NCBI GenBank assembly: GCA_029204225.1
Contig: CM055113.1
Coordinates: 22,515,605 to 22,579,604 of the forward strand
From: Diphasiastrum complanatum
Lineage: Eukaryota > Streptophyta > Lycopodiopsida > Lycopodiales > Lycopodiaceae
DNA: 64,000 nt
Reading direction: 5' to 3'
Positions 1 through 12,220 of this stretch are shown piece by piece. The notes beneath the pieces were generated by a model. The model did no database searches, had not been told where the DNA came from, and saw only the letters and a list, made by a program, of their open reading frames with translations. Positions within the stretch are counted from its first letter, which is position 1, and the number at the start of each line of letters is the position of its first letter. The translations under genes were made by a program, and so were the position numbers.

Positions 1-840
1 AGTACAACTGAAATTTGAGCTCAGAGGCTAGAGCTGAATCCAGATAATAGATTATATTTATTAGTGACCACTAACTACTTAGTACTAAGTTCTAACTACT
101 AACTAGTGAGTCGTGACTACAGTCCACTTACTAGTCTGATACAGACTACGTAGTACTTAGGTACTAGGACTGTAGATTGTAAATTGTAATTTTGTTTCAA
201 AGTTGAAACTTGAAAGTTGAAATTCAAACTTATTTGCAAATTGCAATGTCGAGATCGAAGAAAAGAATAAACAAGAAGGTTATGACAATGTTTGAGAAAG
301 CCAAAAAAGTTTAGGTTAGAAACTTAGATTTATCTTGCATCTGTCATCAATGATCATCATTCATCATTCAACATTGAAGTTTTAACATTGAACATTCTAT
401 TATCTATATGACATATGTAACTACTAAGTTCTAATTAGTAACTTCTAACATAATATATTAAAGTTTCAATACCAAAATCAAAATTGTAAAACTTTAAAGT
501 TTAAACTTTAAACCTTTAAGGCTTTAACCATTAGTAATTAGATAATCGACTAACATTAAACAGACTACATATAGTACATACTACAGTTAAAACTTAACTT
601 CAGGAATCAGAAACTTGAAACTTGAAACTAGATTCTAGAATCCATAATATATCATGATTCATGAATCATAACATAATGGTAAATACATATGCCAGGTGCC
701 TCATGAGTCCGGTCACCAATGTAATGCGCAATGTGTCTGATGATAAATCATGATGTGTACATACTATAAACAGCTCAAGAGTCAATGCTCATCTAGTGAC
801 ATGAACATTTACAGACTAGTAACTACAATGATCTAATGTA
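1..840. other. AT-rich, cryptically simple intergenic DNA
   Basis: No gene is visible. The stretch is AT-rich and built of short imperfectly reiterated words such as ctaactactaacta, gaaacttgaaac and catgattcatgatt. The same words recur in the introns of the adjoining hAT pseudogene and at 4650-4740, so this may be decayed flank or non-coding sequence of that element. Confidence 0.5.
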
Positions 841-886
841 CAATCATCTGACATCAATGAGCACTGAGCAGGCTGCAGTGAGCACT

Positions 887-1192
887 CTAAGCTCTCCTAC
901 GCCTAAGTCTCCTCCCACTCGTTGGTGTTGTGGAGCCTGCTGTGGCCTCTCGAGTGGCAGGCTCAGCTGCAAAATCCTCATCAGAGACAGAGGTATGACG
1001 CTCCTCGTCCTCATCCCCGCCCTCCTCGGACTCCTCATCCTCATACTCCTCCTCTGAGGACCCTGACCCTGACCCTGACGATGCCTCAGACTCAGACTCA
1101 GACTCGTCCTCGGGGCTATGAGCACGGGAGCTGCTACCCTCTCCTACCCTCCTCCTACGCTCTGCTCGAGTGACAGGCCCTGCACAGTGCAC
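887..1192 (-). pseudogene. Acidic low-complexity tail next to hAT transposase
   Basis: An open minus-strand stretch of 101 codons. It has a basic N-terminal patch, then long Glu/Ser/Asp runs (ESESEASSGSGSGSSEEE) and a basic C-terminus. It lies just downstream of the hAT dimerisation remnant on the same strand. Plant hAT transposases often have an acidic or low-complexity C-terminal extension, so this may be the last exon of the decayed transposase. That is inference; nothing in it is catalytic. A plus-strand frame over the same bases is only its shadow. Confidence 0.35.
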
Positions 1193-1299
1193 ACAAAGAG
1201 GGACAAACGTGTTATTGCCTGCAAATTAGTAAATTACGATAATTAGTTCGAATTTCGAAAATTTAATTCAAGACCTTAGACAATCATAATTTCTCACCT

Positions 1300-4200
1300 G
1301 CACTCTACATGGCCTCCTCATGGAGGAATGCGTACACGTCCTCCTCTGACTGGTCTCTCGGTGGCAACTCTGGAACCTTTGCCACATCGATTAGATCGGG
1401 ATTAACCTACCCACATGTCACAATGCACATTGAATTCAAGACAAAATTTGGAGGGCGGAGTCCCAACTTCCGACAAAAGTTAAAATTTAGCTACAGTCTA
1501 GTATCTACTATGTAGTATATAGTATGATCTATTTAGTATCTACAGAGTCCTAACTACCAACTGGGTCCTGCCACCTGGGATGATGGATCACACGTTAGAA
1601 TTTAGAAATTACAATTTATGGCTTACAAGTTACCTGGATAGGCTTTGAGGTGGTCTGGAGTCTACCCAAAAGTCTCAGGTTGGCGTGTACGTACACCAAC
1701 CTCTCCAACTGTGCTGATCATAGTCGATTCCTCTTCTTCGTGTGAATCATGGAATGGACACTCCAGTTCCTCTCACAAGCGACTGTCCTATGAGAGAATC
1801 CTGATGGCAAGGCGAAGAAATTTGGGAACATCAATCCCCAACTTCGACCACCATGACACGGGACGTAGCTGGCCTGAATCACAGTTCAAAGGGCAGTTAG
1901 TACTTACTACTAGCAAGTTGCAACCAAGTTCCAACAAGTTACAATATGATTGACTAACTGTGCAGTAAAATGTGAAATAACAAGTTCAAACTGTAATGGA
2001 CCATGCCACATGGTCAGTTTATTACCCTCTCTCAAAAGCGACGGGCCAGTGGAGAACTCCAAGGTCTCCTGCCTGAAAATTTGAAGCTCATCCAGCAAGT
2101 TATCCTGCTCACGTACATCAGGATAAACTCGGGAGATATAGGCATTCCAACCATCCATGAGCTCCCTATCTGTGAACTGCTCCTCATTCCTCCAAAGTGG
2201 ATGGAGTATGTGGGCCATGGCATGCAGGGGCCTATGAAACCACTCCCACCTGCTCAACCAAAGGAGCTGGACCTCCGCAAGCTTGCAAGAATCAAGATTG
2301 AAGACACATTAATAATTATACTATACAACGGCAACAACCATCTACCTCAAGCCCTGATGAACTTTCAGCAGTCGGTCCAGGACCAGGAACATAAATGCAA
2401 ACCTGCATAGGGCACAAGTGACAAGTTCTAAGTTCAAACTTCTGACAACACAATACATGGCACATGCATGAAATATTTACCACTACAGTCTACTAACTAA
2501 ACAGTAAATACTTACCAACAGTCTACGAAAGCACATTCAAATTTGAGTTGCAACTTGCAACTTGCATACCTGGTGGGGGCAGGTCTCAAGACATCCAAGG
2601 TGGACTGTCTCCTGAACATGGCTAGGTCCCTAGGCTTCTTGGTGACAAATCTCACCAAGACCGTGCAGTACGCACCACCTCTACAATCCATGGAATCTTG
2701 GCCACATCCTCGACCAACAAGTCCAGGCAATGTGCAGCACAAGGTGTCCAAAAGATGTGGGGGTAGGTCTCATTAACGAGCCTACCCATGGAGACGCAGT
2801 TTGACGCATTATTATTTGTGACCACCTACCTGCACAACCATACAATGCAATGTGGATGACTTTCGAATTCCGAATTCAAGTGCTCAGTGGCAACTGCTTA
2901 GTGAACCATAATCCATTGTTAATCAATCACCATTGAACAATGAACATTCGACATTGACATTTACAAATTACCTAATACCATTTAACATAGTAGGTAAACC
3001 GTAAATTGTAATAAGTATAATATATATACCTATACAACGTGTTGTGGTCCGACCTCCTCAATGGTAGCTCGAATATGTGAGAACATGTACTCGCCCGTGA
3101 CTGCCTCCCCAAAGGTGTCGATGGATCTGAGAAACATCGTCCCCATGCATGAAGACACCAAGATATTCAATATGTGGCGCCTCCTCGTATCGCTCCAACC
3201 ATCAGATATGATGGTGCAACCATACCTAGTTGAAAGTTCAGAGGTGACAAGTCACGACTCACATTGCATTGTTGCAGTGTTGCACAACTTAGTAACTTAC
3301 AAGTTGAGGTGACAAAACAAGATGATAGATCCGAGAGGATAGATCTTAAATTGTAATTCAAATTTCATGGCTAATTTCAATGATAAATGATCATTTGAAT
3401 ATTGACAAATTACAATCATGATTCATGATTCATGATTAAACATAAATAGCTAGCTGCAATTAACAAGTAATAAGTATGCATTGTGGCATGTGCAGTGCCA
3501 CCACAATGCACATGGCACAATGTATGAAAACTTAATGTACAAATTACGATGTACATACTTATTACTAAATAATACATAATACATATCAATGATCTCAGAT
3601 CAATCATCATAAAGTCTTTAAAGTTTACAATGCATAAATTTAAAAGGATAGTAGTACGTACTGGGCCCATGCCTTTCTGAGAGGCTCTAGCTTCTGGTCA
3701 ACAGAAGCCCGCTCATCAAGAAGTCCCTTCGTCCTCAGGTGCTCACAAGATGGCCCCGGCCATACCTGCCCAATCGCACTCACTGCACTCATCGCCCTCC
3801 TCCATGTCGGGGTCCTAGCCAGATGAAATGGCAGATCGCAGGTGTAGAACAACTATCGAACGGCAACCTCTGCCTCTGCCATGGCTCTGGGAGCGAAGCT
3901 GGACACATAGTACTCCCTACCCCCCATCTATGTAGTGCGGCCTCGTCCACCTCTCCCTCTCTCAGGTGGATGATGTGGTGCCGGTATGGTCATGGCTGGA
4001 GGTGGTGTCAAAGATCCTGCACCAAAAGGCGGGTCAGGCCAGGTACTAGGCCCTGCCTCATCTGCAACTCTGTCCTCTGAGCGATGGGAAGCGAGGGGTG
4101 AGCAGATGGCAACTGGGGTGTGTGATGTGGCCTCTGGCTCTGTCGCCGTGACTGCATCTCAATCTGCCAAAAAAGACAAATTTGAAATTACAATACAATT

Positions 4201-4558
4201 TAGAAATTAGAATTTAGATGATCAATGAAATTAAAACTTCAGACTTGTGAGTTAAAACTCAAAACTTGATCAATGTTTGAAGTGTAAGAGTCTTAGAGTT
4301 GAATGTTTACCTCTCGGTCTGGGCCCCATCCTCGAAGGGCCAACCTCCTCCGATGCGACAAGAGTGAGTAGCGTGTCAGGAGCATGCATGCAAGGGGCAA
4401 TCTCGTACCCCCTCATACATAACAAATGTGGCCGGATGCGTGTGGGCCCTCCAGTGTAAGACTGGTGACAGTATCTGCAAGTCCATCTCTTCATGCCCGA
4501 TGTGCCATAGGCCGCAGCGATGGTGACGTGATCCCACAAGGGATCCCTATCCCTCGGC

Positions 4559-4560
<2 letters not shown>
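1300..4560 (-). pseudogene. hAT-superfamily transposase pseudogene
   Basis: A decayed hAT transposase, read from high to low coordinates. The N-terminal BED zinc finger at 4560-4270 carries DPLWDHVT and then WTCRYCHQSY with a later His. Conserved linker at 3852-3660 contains LPFHLARTPTWRRAM and LRTKGLLDE. DUF659 at about 3228-3045 contains GCTIISDGWSDTRRRHILN and MGTMFLRSIDTFGEAVTGEY. The central block at about 2795-2565 contains NASNCVSMGRLVNETYPHIF and TPCAAHCLDLLVEDVAKI, with a frameshift just before VRFVTKKP. A block at 2257-1990 contains ADHILHPLWR-type sequence and GWNAYISRVYPDVREQD. The hATC dimerisation region at about 1880-1640 contains CERNWS and HTKKRNRL, then an in-frame TGA and LERLVYVHANLRLL. 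A last block at about 1400-1309 contains VAKVPELPPRDQSEEDVYAF. AT-rich intron-like segments separate the blocks. Frameshifts and stops make it non-functional. I did not find terminal inverted repeats or an 8-bp target duplication. Confidence 0.85.

Positions 4561-4561
<1 letters not shown>

Positions 4562-4626
<65 letters not shown>
4562..4626. repeat. (CT)n microsatellite
   Basis: About 32 uninterrupted CT dinucleotides directly upstream (minus sense) of the first codon of the BED-finger exon, followed by a short interrupted CT tail to about 4655. It could be the 5' leader of the hAT gene; plant 5' leaders are often CT/GA-rich. Confidence 0.95.
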
Positions 4627-4639
4627 GCCTCTCTCTCTC

Positions 4640-4985
4640 TCACACAGATCTCTCTAAGTTCTAAGTTCTAACTAAACTCTAATAACTACTAACTAGTAAC
4701 TACTAACTCGGACTAACTCCTAAGTTCTAACTTCTAACTAAGTAGCTACCCAGGTCCCACACCCCTCTCACAATGCCCAGGCCCCACATTGAACCCCATC
4801 AAAATTCAACACACACACAATGTCACACACACACAAAATGTCACACAATGCACACACACAGACTACAGTGCACACACACAATCTCAGTGCTCACACAAAC
4901 TCACAGTGCACACATCTCAAAACTCACACACACACACAGTGCACACATGTCACACACACACACAAACACACATGAGCCAAGATGT
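4640..4985. repeat. Low-complexity ctaact words and CA-rich tract
   Basis: Positions 4650-4745 repeat ctaagttctaact and ctaactactaact words. Positions 4805-4975 are an impure CA-rich tract (cacacacaatgtcacacac and similar). Long reading frames across it (4773-5130) are artefacts of the repeat composition. Confidence 0.85.
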
Positions 4986-6980
4986 TCACAGGCACAAAGA
5001 TATTCATAACTATGAGCATACACTTGAGGAGGTCAAGAAAACAGCACACAAGCTGCAAAAAGTAGCAATCCTAGTGTTCCAACACCAAACCACACCATCA
5101 TGGCTCTTGGCAACCCATGGATTTGGGTGATGATCCAGAATTGCCACAATTTCCAAGCCCAAGTCAAAACATTTCATAGAGAAATTTGATGGTCAAAGTG
5201 ATGATGATACAATGGATAAATTGGACATTGGATAAAAGTGGCACTATCGAGTCTCAAAAAGTTAATTATGCATCTCAAGGCCACAATGTACAAGTGGTGA
5301 ATTAAGTGTCGTAAGAATGGTGAAACATTTTACACTTGAAATTTAAAGGGCTTAAACATTAAATTCACACTACCTAATGAGATAACCAAGGGCAGAAAAG
5401 GCTGAAGCTAAAGCAAGGCCACATGTTGATATAAAGGTATGCAAATAAGTATCGCCATTTGTGATTGTGATTATTGACATGGACATTGGTATGCAAGTGT
5501 TGTCAATTGGGCTAGGGCTAACAATCTTAATCATGCTATTGAGCTTCCAAGTTGGAAGACACAGCCTTTAGGTTTGGGATTTGTAACCCGAATCTGTAAG
5601 ATGAGATACATCAAGCTGAAGTTTGGTTCATTTATGTTTAAGAGAGAAGTTTCTTTGTGTTCCCTTGCAATTTTTTAATGAAGCTATGCAATAAAGGTTA
5701 GAAACTTGTCGAAATTAAAGTTTAAGCTCCAAATATGTCTATGAAAATCCAACCCTTCATAGTGATTAGCCTATAGCAGTTTATTAAAAATATGGTCTAG
5801 CCCTCATATGAAGAGTTTAGCCTCTTTCTTGAATGAAAGTTCGTTGGAGAGTTCCCTTTCTAACTAATCATGTTTTCCTTCTACAAGAAGGGTGGCACGT
5901 CAATAGCACTTAGGCTATACCAGCATAGCACTTAATATTAATCACATCTTATTGTTTGTCTTAGGCATTACTTTACTTGTAGTTAACTGAACGTAGTCAC
6001 AAGGACTCAAGAAGGGACCTGTCAATAATCATGGTGAGTGTTAAACACAATAAGTGTGCCAATAAAGAATCCCATTCTTTTTCCATGAGTCTTCAACGTC
6101 TTCATAACATATAACATGTTTTTGAAGTTCAATAACTTAGCATGTTCTCCAACAAGCTAGTAAACTGCAATTTAGAGCTCGAGCTGTTCATAAAAAGCTG
6201 TGAAGCTAACAAGGCAGATCGTGTATTCGTGTAAACTTCTTGCCAACTCTCACAAAAACTCACGTGTGGCCTGTCAACCAGAAAAGTTTCCTATACTCTG
6301 ACCAAACAAATATGCTCATATGGCATTGCAAGTTCCTAAAATGCCAAAGAATCAAACTAACCTTCACCATTTCCAAATGTATCTATCGTTACACTGTTTT
6401 ATCCTTAACACAGAACCTGGTGTCAAAAGAACCAAACCTCAAGGTAATACTGAATCAGCCAGTGTGAATAACCCTAAAGACAATTATCGGAAGAAGTGGT
6501 GTTTTGCAAAGGCACAACTGCTAAAGCTTTTAAATTTTTTACCATTGAAGCTTGTATAAGTTACTTTAACCTACGCAAATTTTCAGCGAGCTTTGCAGCA
6601 AAACAGCAATGCTACTCGGAAAGAAAACGGAGACAAATAATGCTTTGCTAAGGGTAGACGACACAGCAGGAATATAATCGGAAGTAGCTTAAGGTTTTTG
6701 CAAGCATTGTGCATAAGCTGGCGAGTCTTGAATCCGAACAGATAGATCTATGACAATGGGAGTACACGTTCACTCGTGACAGAATGCAAGAAACACTGGG
6801 AGCATATATGGAACGGGATGTCTAAGTTTTAGTGCTAGTACTAGACATGCGCCTCGGTTTGATTGAAAAAAATTCTGAGCAGCAGCTTGATGACAAACTT
6901 AAGCTGAATAATAACAATAGCAAGATGCAAAAACAGAAAGCAAGCACAGAACAGCAAGCACACCATACACTTGCAGCTTA
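4986..6980. other. Interval without a supportable gene
   Basis: AT-rich DNA with many stops in all frames. Short open stretches at 6240-6560 on the plus strand have no recognisable domain. No repeat boundary or RNA gene is evident. Confidence 0.4.
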
Positions 6981-6981
6981 C

Positions 6982-7129
6982 CTTCCACATTTAATCCGTT
7001 GCTATTCAGCCTTCCGAGAGCAGTAAAAGCTCCACCGAGCATAATAATAACAACAAGATACGGCAACAACAAGTATGAGCTTCCCATGCCGAATGCACCA
7101 TTCCAAAGCAGCATCAGCATCATCGTCAT
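6982..7129 (-). CDS. Possible orphan first exon (hydrophobic N-terminus)
   Basis: On the minus strand an ATG at 7129 opens a stretch with a strongly hydrophobic N-terminal half (LWNGAFGMGSSYLLLPYLVV, then IIMLGGAFTALGRL), like a signal peptide or membrane anchor. It ends at a good donor (GAAG|GTAAGC, cut after 6982). Sequence upstream of the ATG (7130-7260) is GC-richer than its surroundings, as expected of a promoter or leader. I found no convincing downstream exon on the minus strand, so this may be the remnant of a gene. The family is unknown. Confidence 0.25.
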
Positions 7130-7380
7130 CCAGAGCGCCCGCGGCGCACCTTGATCTTCATATCATGAAGCCAGCAGAACGCCGTAGCTTCGCTAGTTTG
7201 CTTTGTAATGGCAGCGATCGCGCAGCAGATCGAGCGAAAAAGGGCGGGCATGGATCGCGATCATTTGTGGCTGCTTTCCTTTCTCTTCTCTCTCTTTTTT
7301 GTGTGCGTCTCGTACATTTCTGCGTGCGAGGAAGCATGCCTCCGGAATTTAATTAGTCTTTTTTGTTCTTGTCCGAAGCT

Positions 7381-7425
7381 GGTCAGTAGCCAGTCAAAAA
7401 TGGTCAGTGGCCAGTCAAAATGGTC
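7381..7425. repeat. Two-copy 20-21 bp tandem repeat
   Basis: GGTCAGTAGCCAGTCAAAAA is followed at once by GGTCAGTGGCCAGTCAAAA: two imperfect copies with a purine substitution and a length difference in the A run. Confidence 0.8.
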
Positions 7426-7475
7426 CCTTGCATTCCCATCTTGGGTCCTTGGTCTTCCCCATTTTACTGTTTTTA

Positions 7476-7538
7476 CTTGGGAGGAGTGTATTCCCTACTC
7501 TTGAGTCTTGGGAGGAGTGTATTTCCCTACTCTTGAGT
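7476..7538. repeat. Two-copy 31-32 bp tandem repeat
   Basis: Two adjacent near-identical copies, each beginning CTTGGGAGGAGTGTATT and ending CTCTTGAGT, differing mainly by one T. A diverged third relative lies at 8027-8090 (see findings). Confidence 0.8.
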
Positions 7539-7575
7539 CTTGAATACTTGGGTGCCATGAGAGGTAGTGTTCCCG

Positions 7576-7988
7576 AAACCTTTTTGAGTTACCTTCAAAA
7601 GATTTGGTTTTTTTAAAGTTTCTCTGTTTTATGAGAAGTATTACTCTTTAAAGGGTTTATTTGCCTAGAAAAGTTGTTATTATTTTCATGATGTCGATTT
7701 TGGAAAAAAAAGGTACATGTTTCATTCCTATACTTTGTTATCTTTCTCGAGCACTCGGCCACCCCACAAGTGCCCCCATCTTGACTCGGCACTAGAGAAG
7801 ACAATGCTCAAGATGCTCAAGAAAAGTGACAAGGTATAGGGATGGAATCGACAGTATTTCTCAAAAATCGGCATCATGAAAAGTTTGACGACTTTTTATA
7901 CATATGCATATAGCCCTCTTATGAGTAAGTCTTCAAAAACTCAAGAAGCTTTAGTGCAAGTTTTTTGAAGATAACTCAAAAAAGGTTT
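7576..7988. mobile_element. Fold-back (MITE-like) element
   Basis: The two halves are imperfect reverse complements about a centre near 7783. AAACCTTTTTGAGTTACC at 7576 pairs with the complement of 7961-7988. TTTTCATGATGTCGATTTT at about 7684 pairs with AAAATCGGCATCATGAAAA at about 7864. ATTCCTATACTTTG at about 7726 pairs with CAAGGTATAGGGAT at about 7830. It has no coding capacity. The size and long terminal inverted repeats suggest a MITE or fold-back element. I could not define a target-site duplication. Confidence 0.55.
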
Positions 7989-8439
7989 GAGAGACACAAG
8001 TCCTTTGACATGGGTCCATTGACATGGGTCCAAGGTCTTCACCATTTTATTGTTTACTTGGGAAGAATGTATTAGTGATCTTACTCCCTACAAAGGACCC
8101 TCACCCTAATACAACTATGGAGCATGATTGCATACTGCATAAGTATATCTTTGCCTTGGAACCCTTCTTCATAGTTGAATTAGGGTGGAGCCCTACTTAC
8201 ACCCTCAAAATACTCAATACCAAGTTTCGACCAATCCAATTTCCATTTTTTTTGTCCTCATGTCTTGTTTGTTTTAATCCAATTTTTATTTTTTTGTCCT
8301 CATGTCTTGTTTGTTTTAGGTGCATATACCAACGTACTTAAAGCATCAATCTCATTTTTTTGGCCTTGTCTTGCAAATTCAATACTATGAAATAATGTGT
8401 ATGCATGGGAAAAAGTAGAAATGATCTACAATCAAGAAA

Positions 8440-9695
8440 GGCATGAAGGATCTCTCTCTACTCTCATGCTTCCTAATGCTTGGCTTGGGGGTGAAGCTTC
8501 TAGATATTGATTGGTTGCTTCTACTTGGTTGGGTGGTTTCTCCAATAGTGTGTTCTCTATTGTTTTGCCTTGTAAGTAGGATCTTGAGGTGTTTCTTTTA
8601 CATTGGTATCAGAGCAAGGCTTACGAGTGCTACTTTTCATCGAAATTTTGATGTGGATCAATTGGAATTCTCTTTCAGGTGGAGAGCAAGATTGCAAGTG
8701 GGTGTACTGTCCCAGTTTCCCTTTGCATGTTGCTAAGATCCATTTCTCACAAAAAAAAAATTGGGTTTTATTTTGTGATGCTTTTTTGGAACTTTTTCTT
8801 GTGTAGCTCAATTCTTGTGTCTGATTTTGATATTTTCATATATCATCTTTCCAATTAACTTTTATAGAAATTGGTAATTTCTTTAAAAGGAGAGGTGAAG
8901 TGATGGGATAAAATTCTATCTGAGGATCTATTGGTTGCATAGTTTTCAGAAGAGAACCAAGTGTGGTATAGAATGAGATTTTTTTGGAAGTACTTTCAGA
9001 TAGATTCAGAATAAGATACCAAATTGGAACATTTCGAATAAGAGAAATTCTCTAGGGATCGTGTGAAACAATCTGGAACTAAAACTGGTTTGGAATTTGA
9101 ATCATTGTCTATAAGTAGTACACTAATTACATTTTGATTGGAATGGGAATAAGTTTGATCAAAATTTAAGTCTGGAATGTCTGTATTAGATCAACCTGAT
9201 CTTAGTTTGAGTACTAGGATCAGGGAGGGGTTGATTGAGAGGAGGAAATTATGTTATTAGAGGTAAATTAGGTTGGAAAATTGGTGAGAGTGAATATGTT
9301 ATTCGTCTCAGCGATTTCCCAAATATCTTATTTACTCATGAGAAATAGGAATTCTTTTGTAGATGAGTGACAAGATTCTCAATGAGATAGTGAATAACAT
9401 ATGCGGATTTGGAGGAATCTGCCAGATAAGAATATGTTTATGTAATGGGTCATAGTGAGATTATTCACATATGTGCACAATTAATCTTGTATGAATCTAT
9501 TGTATATTCCTGGTTACTAGGGTTATTTGGTGCACTTAACCTAGTCGGTGAACATAAACATATGTTCAAGTATTGTTGGAACAAATAGTTGCAAAATTAA
9601 CGGATTTTTCTATGGAAGATATATTGGTGAACTTATAAATGATTTGGATAAGAATCTAAATGTGGTGTTATACTAGTATCATTGAGGATATGCAA
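8440..9695 (+). mobile_element. Family A LTR element, 5' fragment
   Basis: Positions 8440-8602 resemble the 3' half of the LTR of the complete family A copy at 35121 (shared ACTCTCATGCTTC, GAAGCTT, GATTGGTTGCTTCTACT and AGGATCTTGAGG). The LTR-like end TTTTACA precedes the primer-binding site at 8604. The following DNA (8850-9690) matches 36050-36830, for example GGTTGCATAGTTTTCAGA and GAGAAATTCTCTAGGGAT. Similarity stops near 9695, so it is truncated at both ends. It has no coding sequence. Confidence 0.75.
8604..8619 (+). other. Primer-binding site (tRNA-iMet type)
   Basis: TGGTATCAGAGCAAGG follows the LTR-like end by one base. TGGTATCAGAG is complementary to the 3' end of plant initiator tRNA-Met and is the usual reverse-transcription priming site of plant LTR elements. 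Confidence 0.8.
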
Positions 9696-11875
9696 TTGTG
9701 ATAGTTGATTATATTTGTAAAATTAGTCCCTAAAAGTCAAGTGCACTAGTTGTTTACTCCCGATAGATAAGTATGAGCAAATCATAGTCATTAACATATT
9801 TACATCAGTATGAGATGAGGCAATTTTTTGTGACCATAGCATCTAGTTGATCCTTGACAATGAAAAGGATATGTACGACATTTGACATTAATTTAAAAAA
9901 CAATCAAGAGTTGGTGCTATGAATATAAATGTTTGAATTTTCTTACAAATTGAAGTGCCTCACGTGATATGCATTAATGCCAGCATACTTTGTTGTCGAA
10001 AAAATCCACAATAGATAGCCTGGTCCTCTTTCAAAACTTTTCAAAGACACAAAAATATCGTGACATTGTTACTAAAATTATCAGAAGTAGTTCTTATCTT
10101 GTTAAACTTCATGCCAATTTACAAACATACGATGAACATTAATTAATAAAACCAAATCATACATGGAATTTTGCCAACCAACATGTGTCATTCTTTGATT
10201 GCATATTGAATGTCAGATCCACTATAATTTTTGAATTGTATAATGAATAGAGTAGTCTAGTTGTTCCGATTTTTTCTCCTTACAATTCACGATGAATAAT
10301 TTTTTTGCATTGACTTCATCCTTATATATATTATAATAATTAATCATGTATGATTTTTTATATCTATAAGTAAAAGTTTGGACTCAATAAATTCTAATAT
10401 TTTAGGTGTACATTTTATGTTTGTAGAATGATTCACTCCTCTCATCAAGACAAGATCTTGCTTTTATTTTTTAAAAGGGACAAGAAGTGGCTTACTAAAC
10501 TTCACATGTGTTAATGTCTCTTGTACAGTCTATAACAATGTAGTGCGTGTTTTAGGACCAATTCTAGAATCATCACATGTACCCTACACAATTGTTGCAT
10601 CTAAGACATGTTGCACATTCTTTAAAATCATTCCAAATTTAAATTTCTATCCTTTCCTAACATCAATGCTTTTGTAAATTTTGATGACAATATAAACTCA
10701 AAGAATCTCCAATGCTTGTAGAGGGGGTCTAAGCGTTCATTTGGCTGTGCCATGTCACTAGCACAAGAAATTTTTTTGGTTGAGAATGGTGTTCCCTCCG
10801 AATTCTTGGAAGATTTTTTAAGGGTAATCTATAAATCATCCATCCTTCACTACTATTTGTTGATGCTTTACATGCTTATTGAAATTTTATTTGGTTAGCT
10901 CATTAAGCTACATGTTGTCGCTTGATTTTGAAAAAGTGGTTAAATATGATCATCATATTGTACTTTTGTTCAATTGCATTCCATCTTATGAAAAGGACTC
11001 TTGAAATTTGATGAGAACATTGAAGCACATAAGATGGAACTTGGAGAAAGTTATTGTTGACATATTGACTGTTGGATCAATTTAACCCATAGATCCAAGA
11101 AGAAAAAATTTCTGGATTTATAAAAATACTAGTCAATTCTTGAAATTTGGGCGCAATTGATAGAATAAGTTGTTGGGGGTATTGTCAAAGGTTGAGTCAA
11201 TTTGAGATGCATAAAGTGATGAAGCGAACATAGTTTTTGGAGTATTTATTGATCTAGACATATAGTGAGAAGACTACTTCAAGGAAATTTGCAAAATCAA
11301 ATGCACAAAAAATATGACATTGAATTGTAATGTATTGGGATTGAGAACTGTTGTTGCAAATCTTCAAAAGACTAATCAAGCTATGCTGAAATTTGTTGAG
11401 GATTAAGAAGAAAAAAAGCATTTATGTTGTTTTTGAGGTCAAACTTCTTGAAAAAGAAGATACATATAAGAGGATGTGATTGAATTTCTAAGAAGAACAT
11501 AAGATGATCTGTTTTCACAAAGTGGGAACAAGAAAAAAAAGATTCAACCTCTCAAGTAAGTATTTTATTTGGGCTTTTGGAATTGTTCTTGTGTTTGTTG
11601 TGTGCCATTTGAATCTGATCAAATTGAATATGCCTTGTAGATCTTCTAAACTATCCATTGAAGAACATGTTGAAGTATATAGTACTTTGGACAATAAATG
11701 AGCCTTCAAAAGATTCCAAGAGAGATTTATTTATTGATCTATCTATCTATTGCAAAACTAGACTCCAATCCCTTGATCTAGATTACAATTTAGATCAAAT
11801 CAAGCAAACTCGACACCACATGTGTGTGGTACGGCCTCTAGTATAGCCTGCTAGCTGAGAATGATCCTAATCAAA
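9696..11875. other. Interval without a supportable gene
   Basis: AT-rich with stops in all frames. The frames at 11504-11846 are short, overlap on both strands and match no family I know. It is probably old repeat DNA. Confidence 0.4.
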
Positions 11876-11879
11876 TGTT

Positions 11880-12220
11880 GTTTACTATTGCATCATAAGA
11901 TTAACACAAAAATGAGGGAAAAACTTGAGATAGTCCAGAAGCTCTCAAATCTTGAACTTACATCAATGGAATGATAGATTGAAAGTACAATAGAGATATT
12001 CTCCTCGGCTGGCTGGTGAAAATCTAGCATTTTATTAGGTGTTTAATCGGCATTTGGAATCATGACCAACTAACCTAAATAATCTCTATGATTGTGATCT
12101 AACCTACCTAGGCCTATTCTTCACACGCGTGAATAGCCTATACATGTGTGGGACCCACTTGTGTACAAATTTACAAGGTTTAATCAAGCTATTATTTGCT
12201 AATTTTGACAATTTCTGACA
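11880..12220 (-). repeat. Copia LTR (minus strand), approximate 3' LTR
   Basis: On the minus strand a purine-rich TGAGGAGGAG (12230-12221) is followed directly by TGTCAGAAATTG, the standard polypurine-tract/LTR junction of plant Ty1/copia elements. The far end near 11880 (AATAGTAAACA on the minus strand) is a guess from the TG...CA rule. Confidence 0.6.

Noticed and set aside
6410..6560. Possible X8-type domain start (RKKWCFAKAQ)
   Set aside because: A single short match with no further conserved Cys or supporting splice sites.
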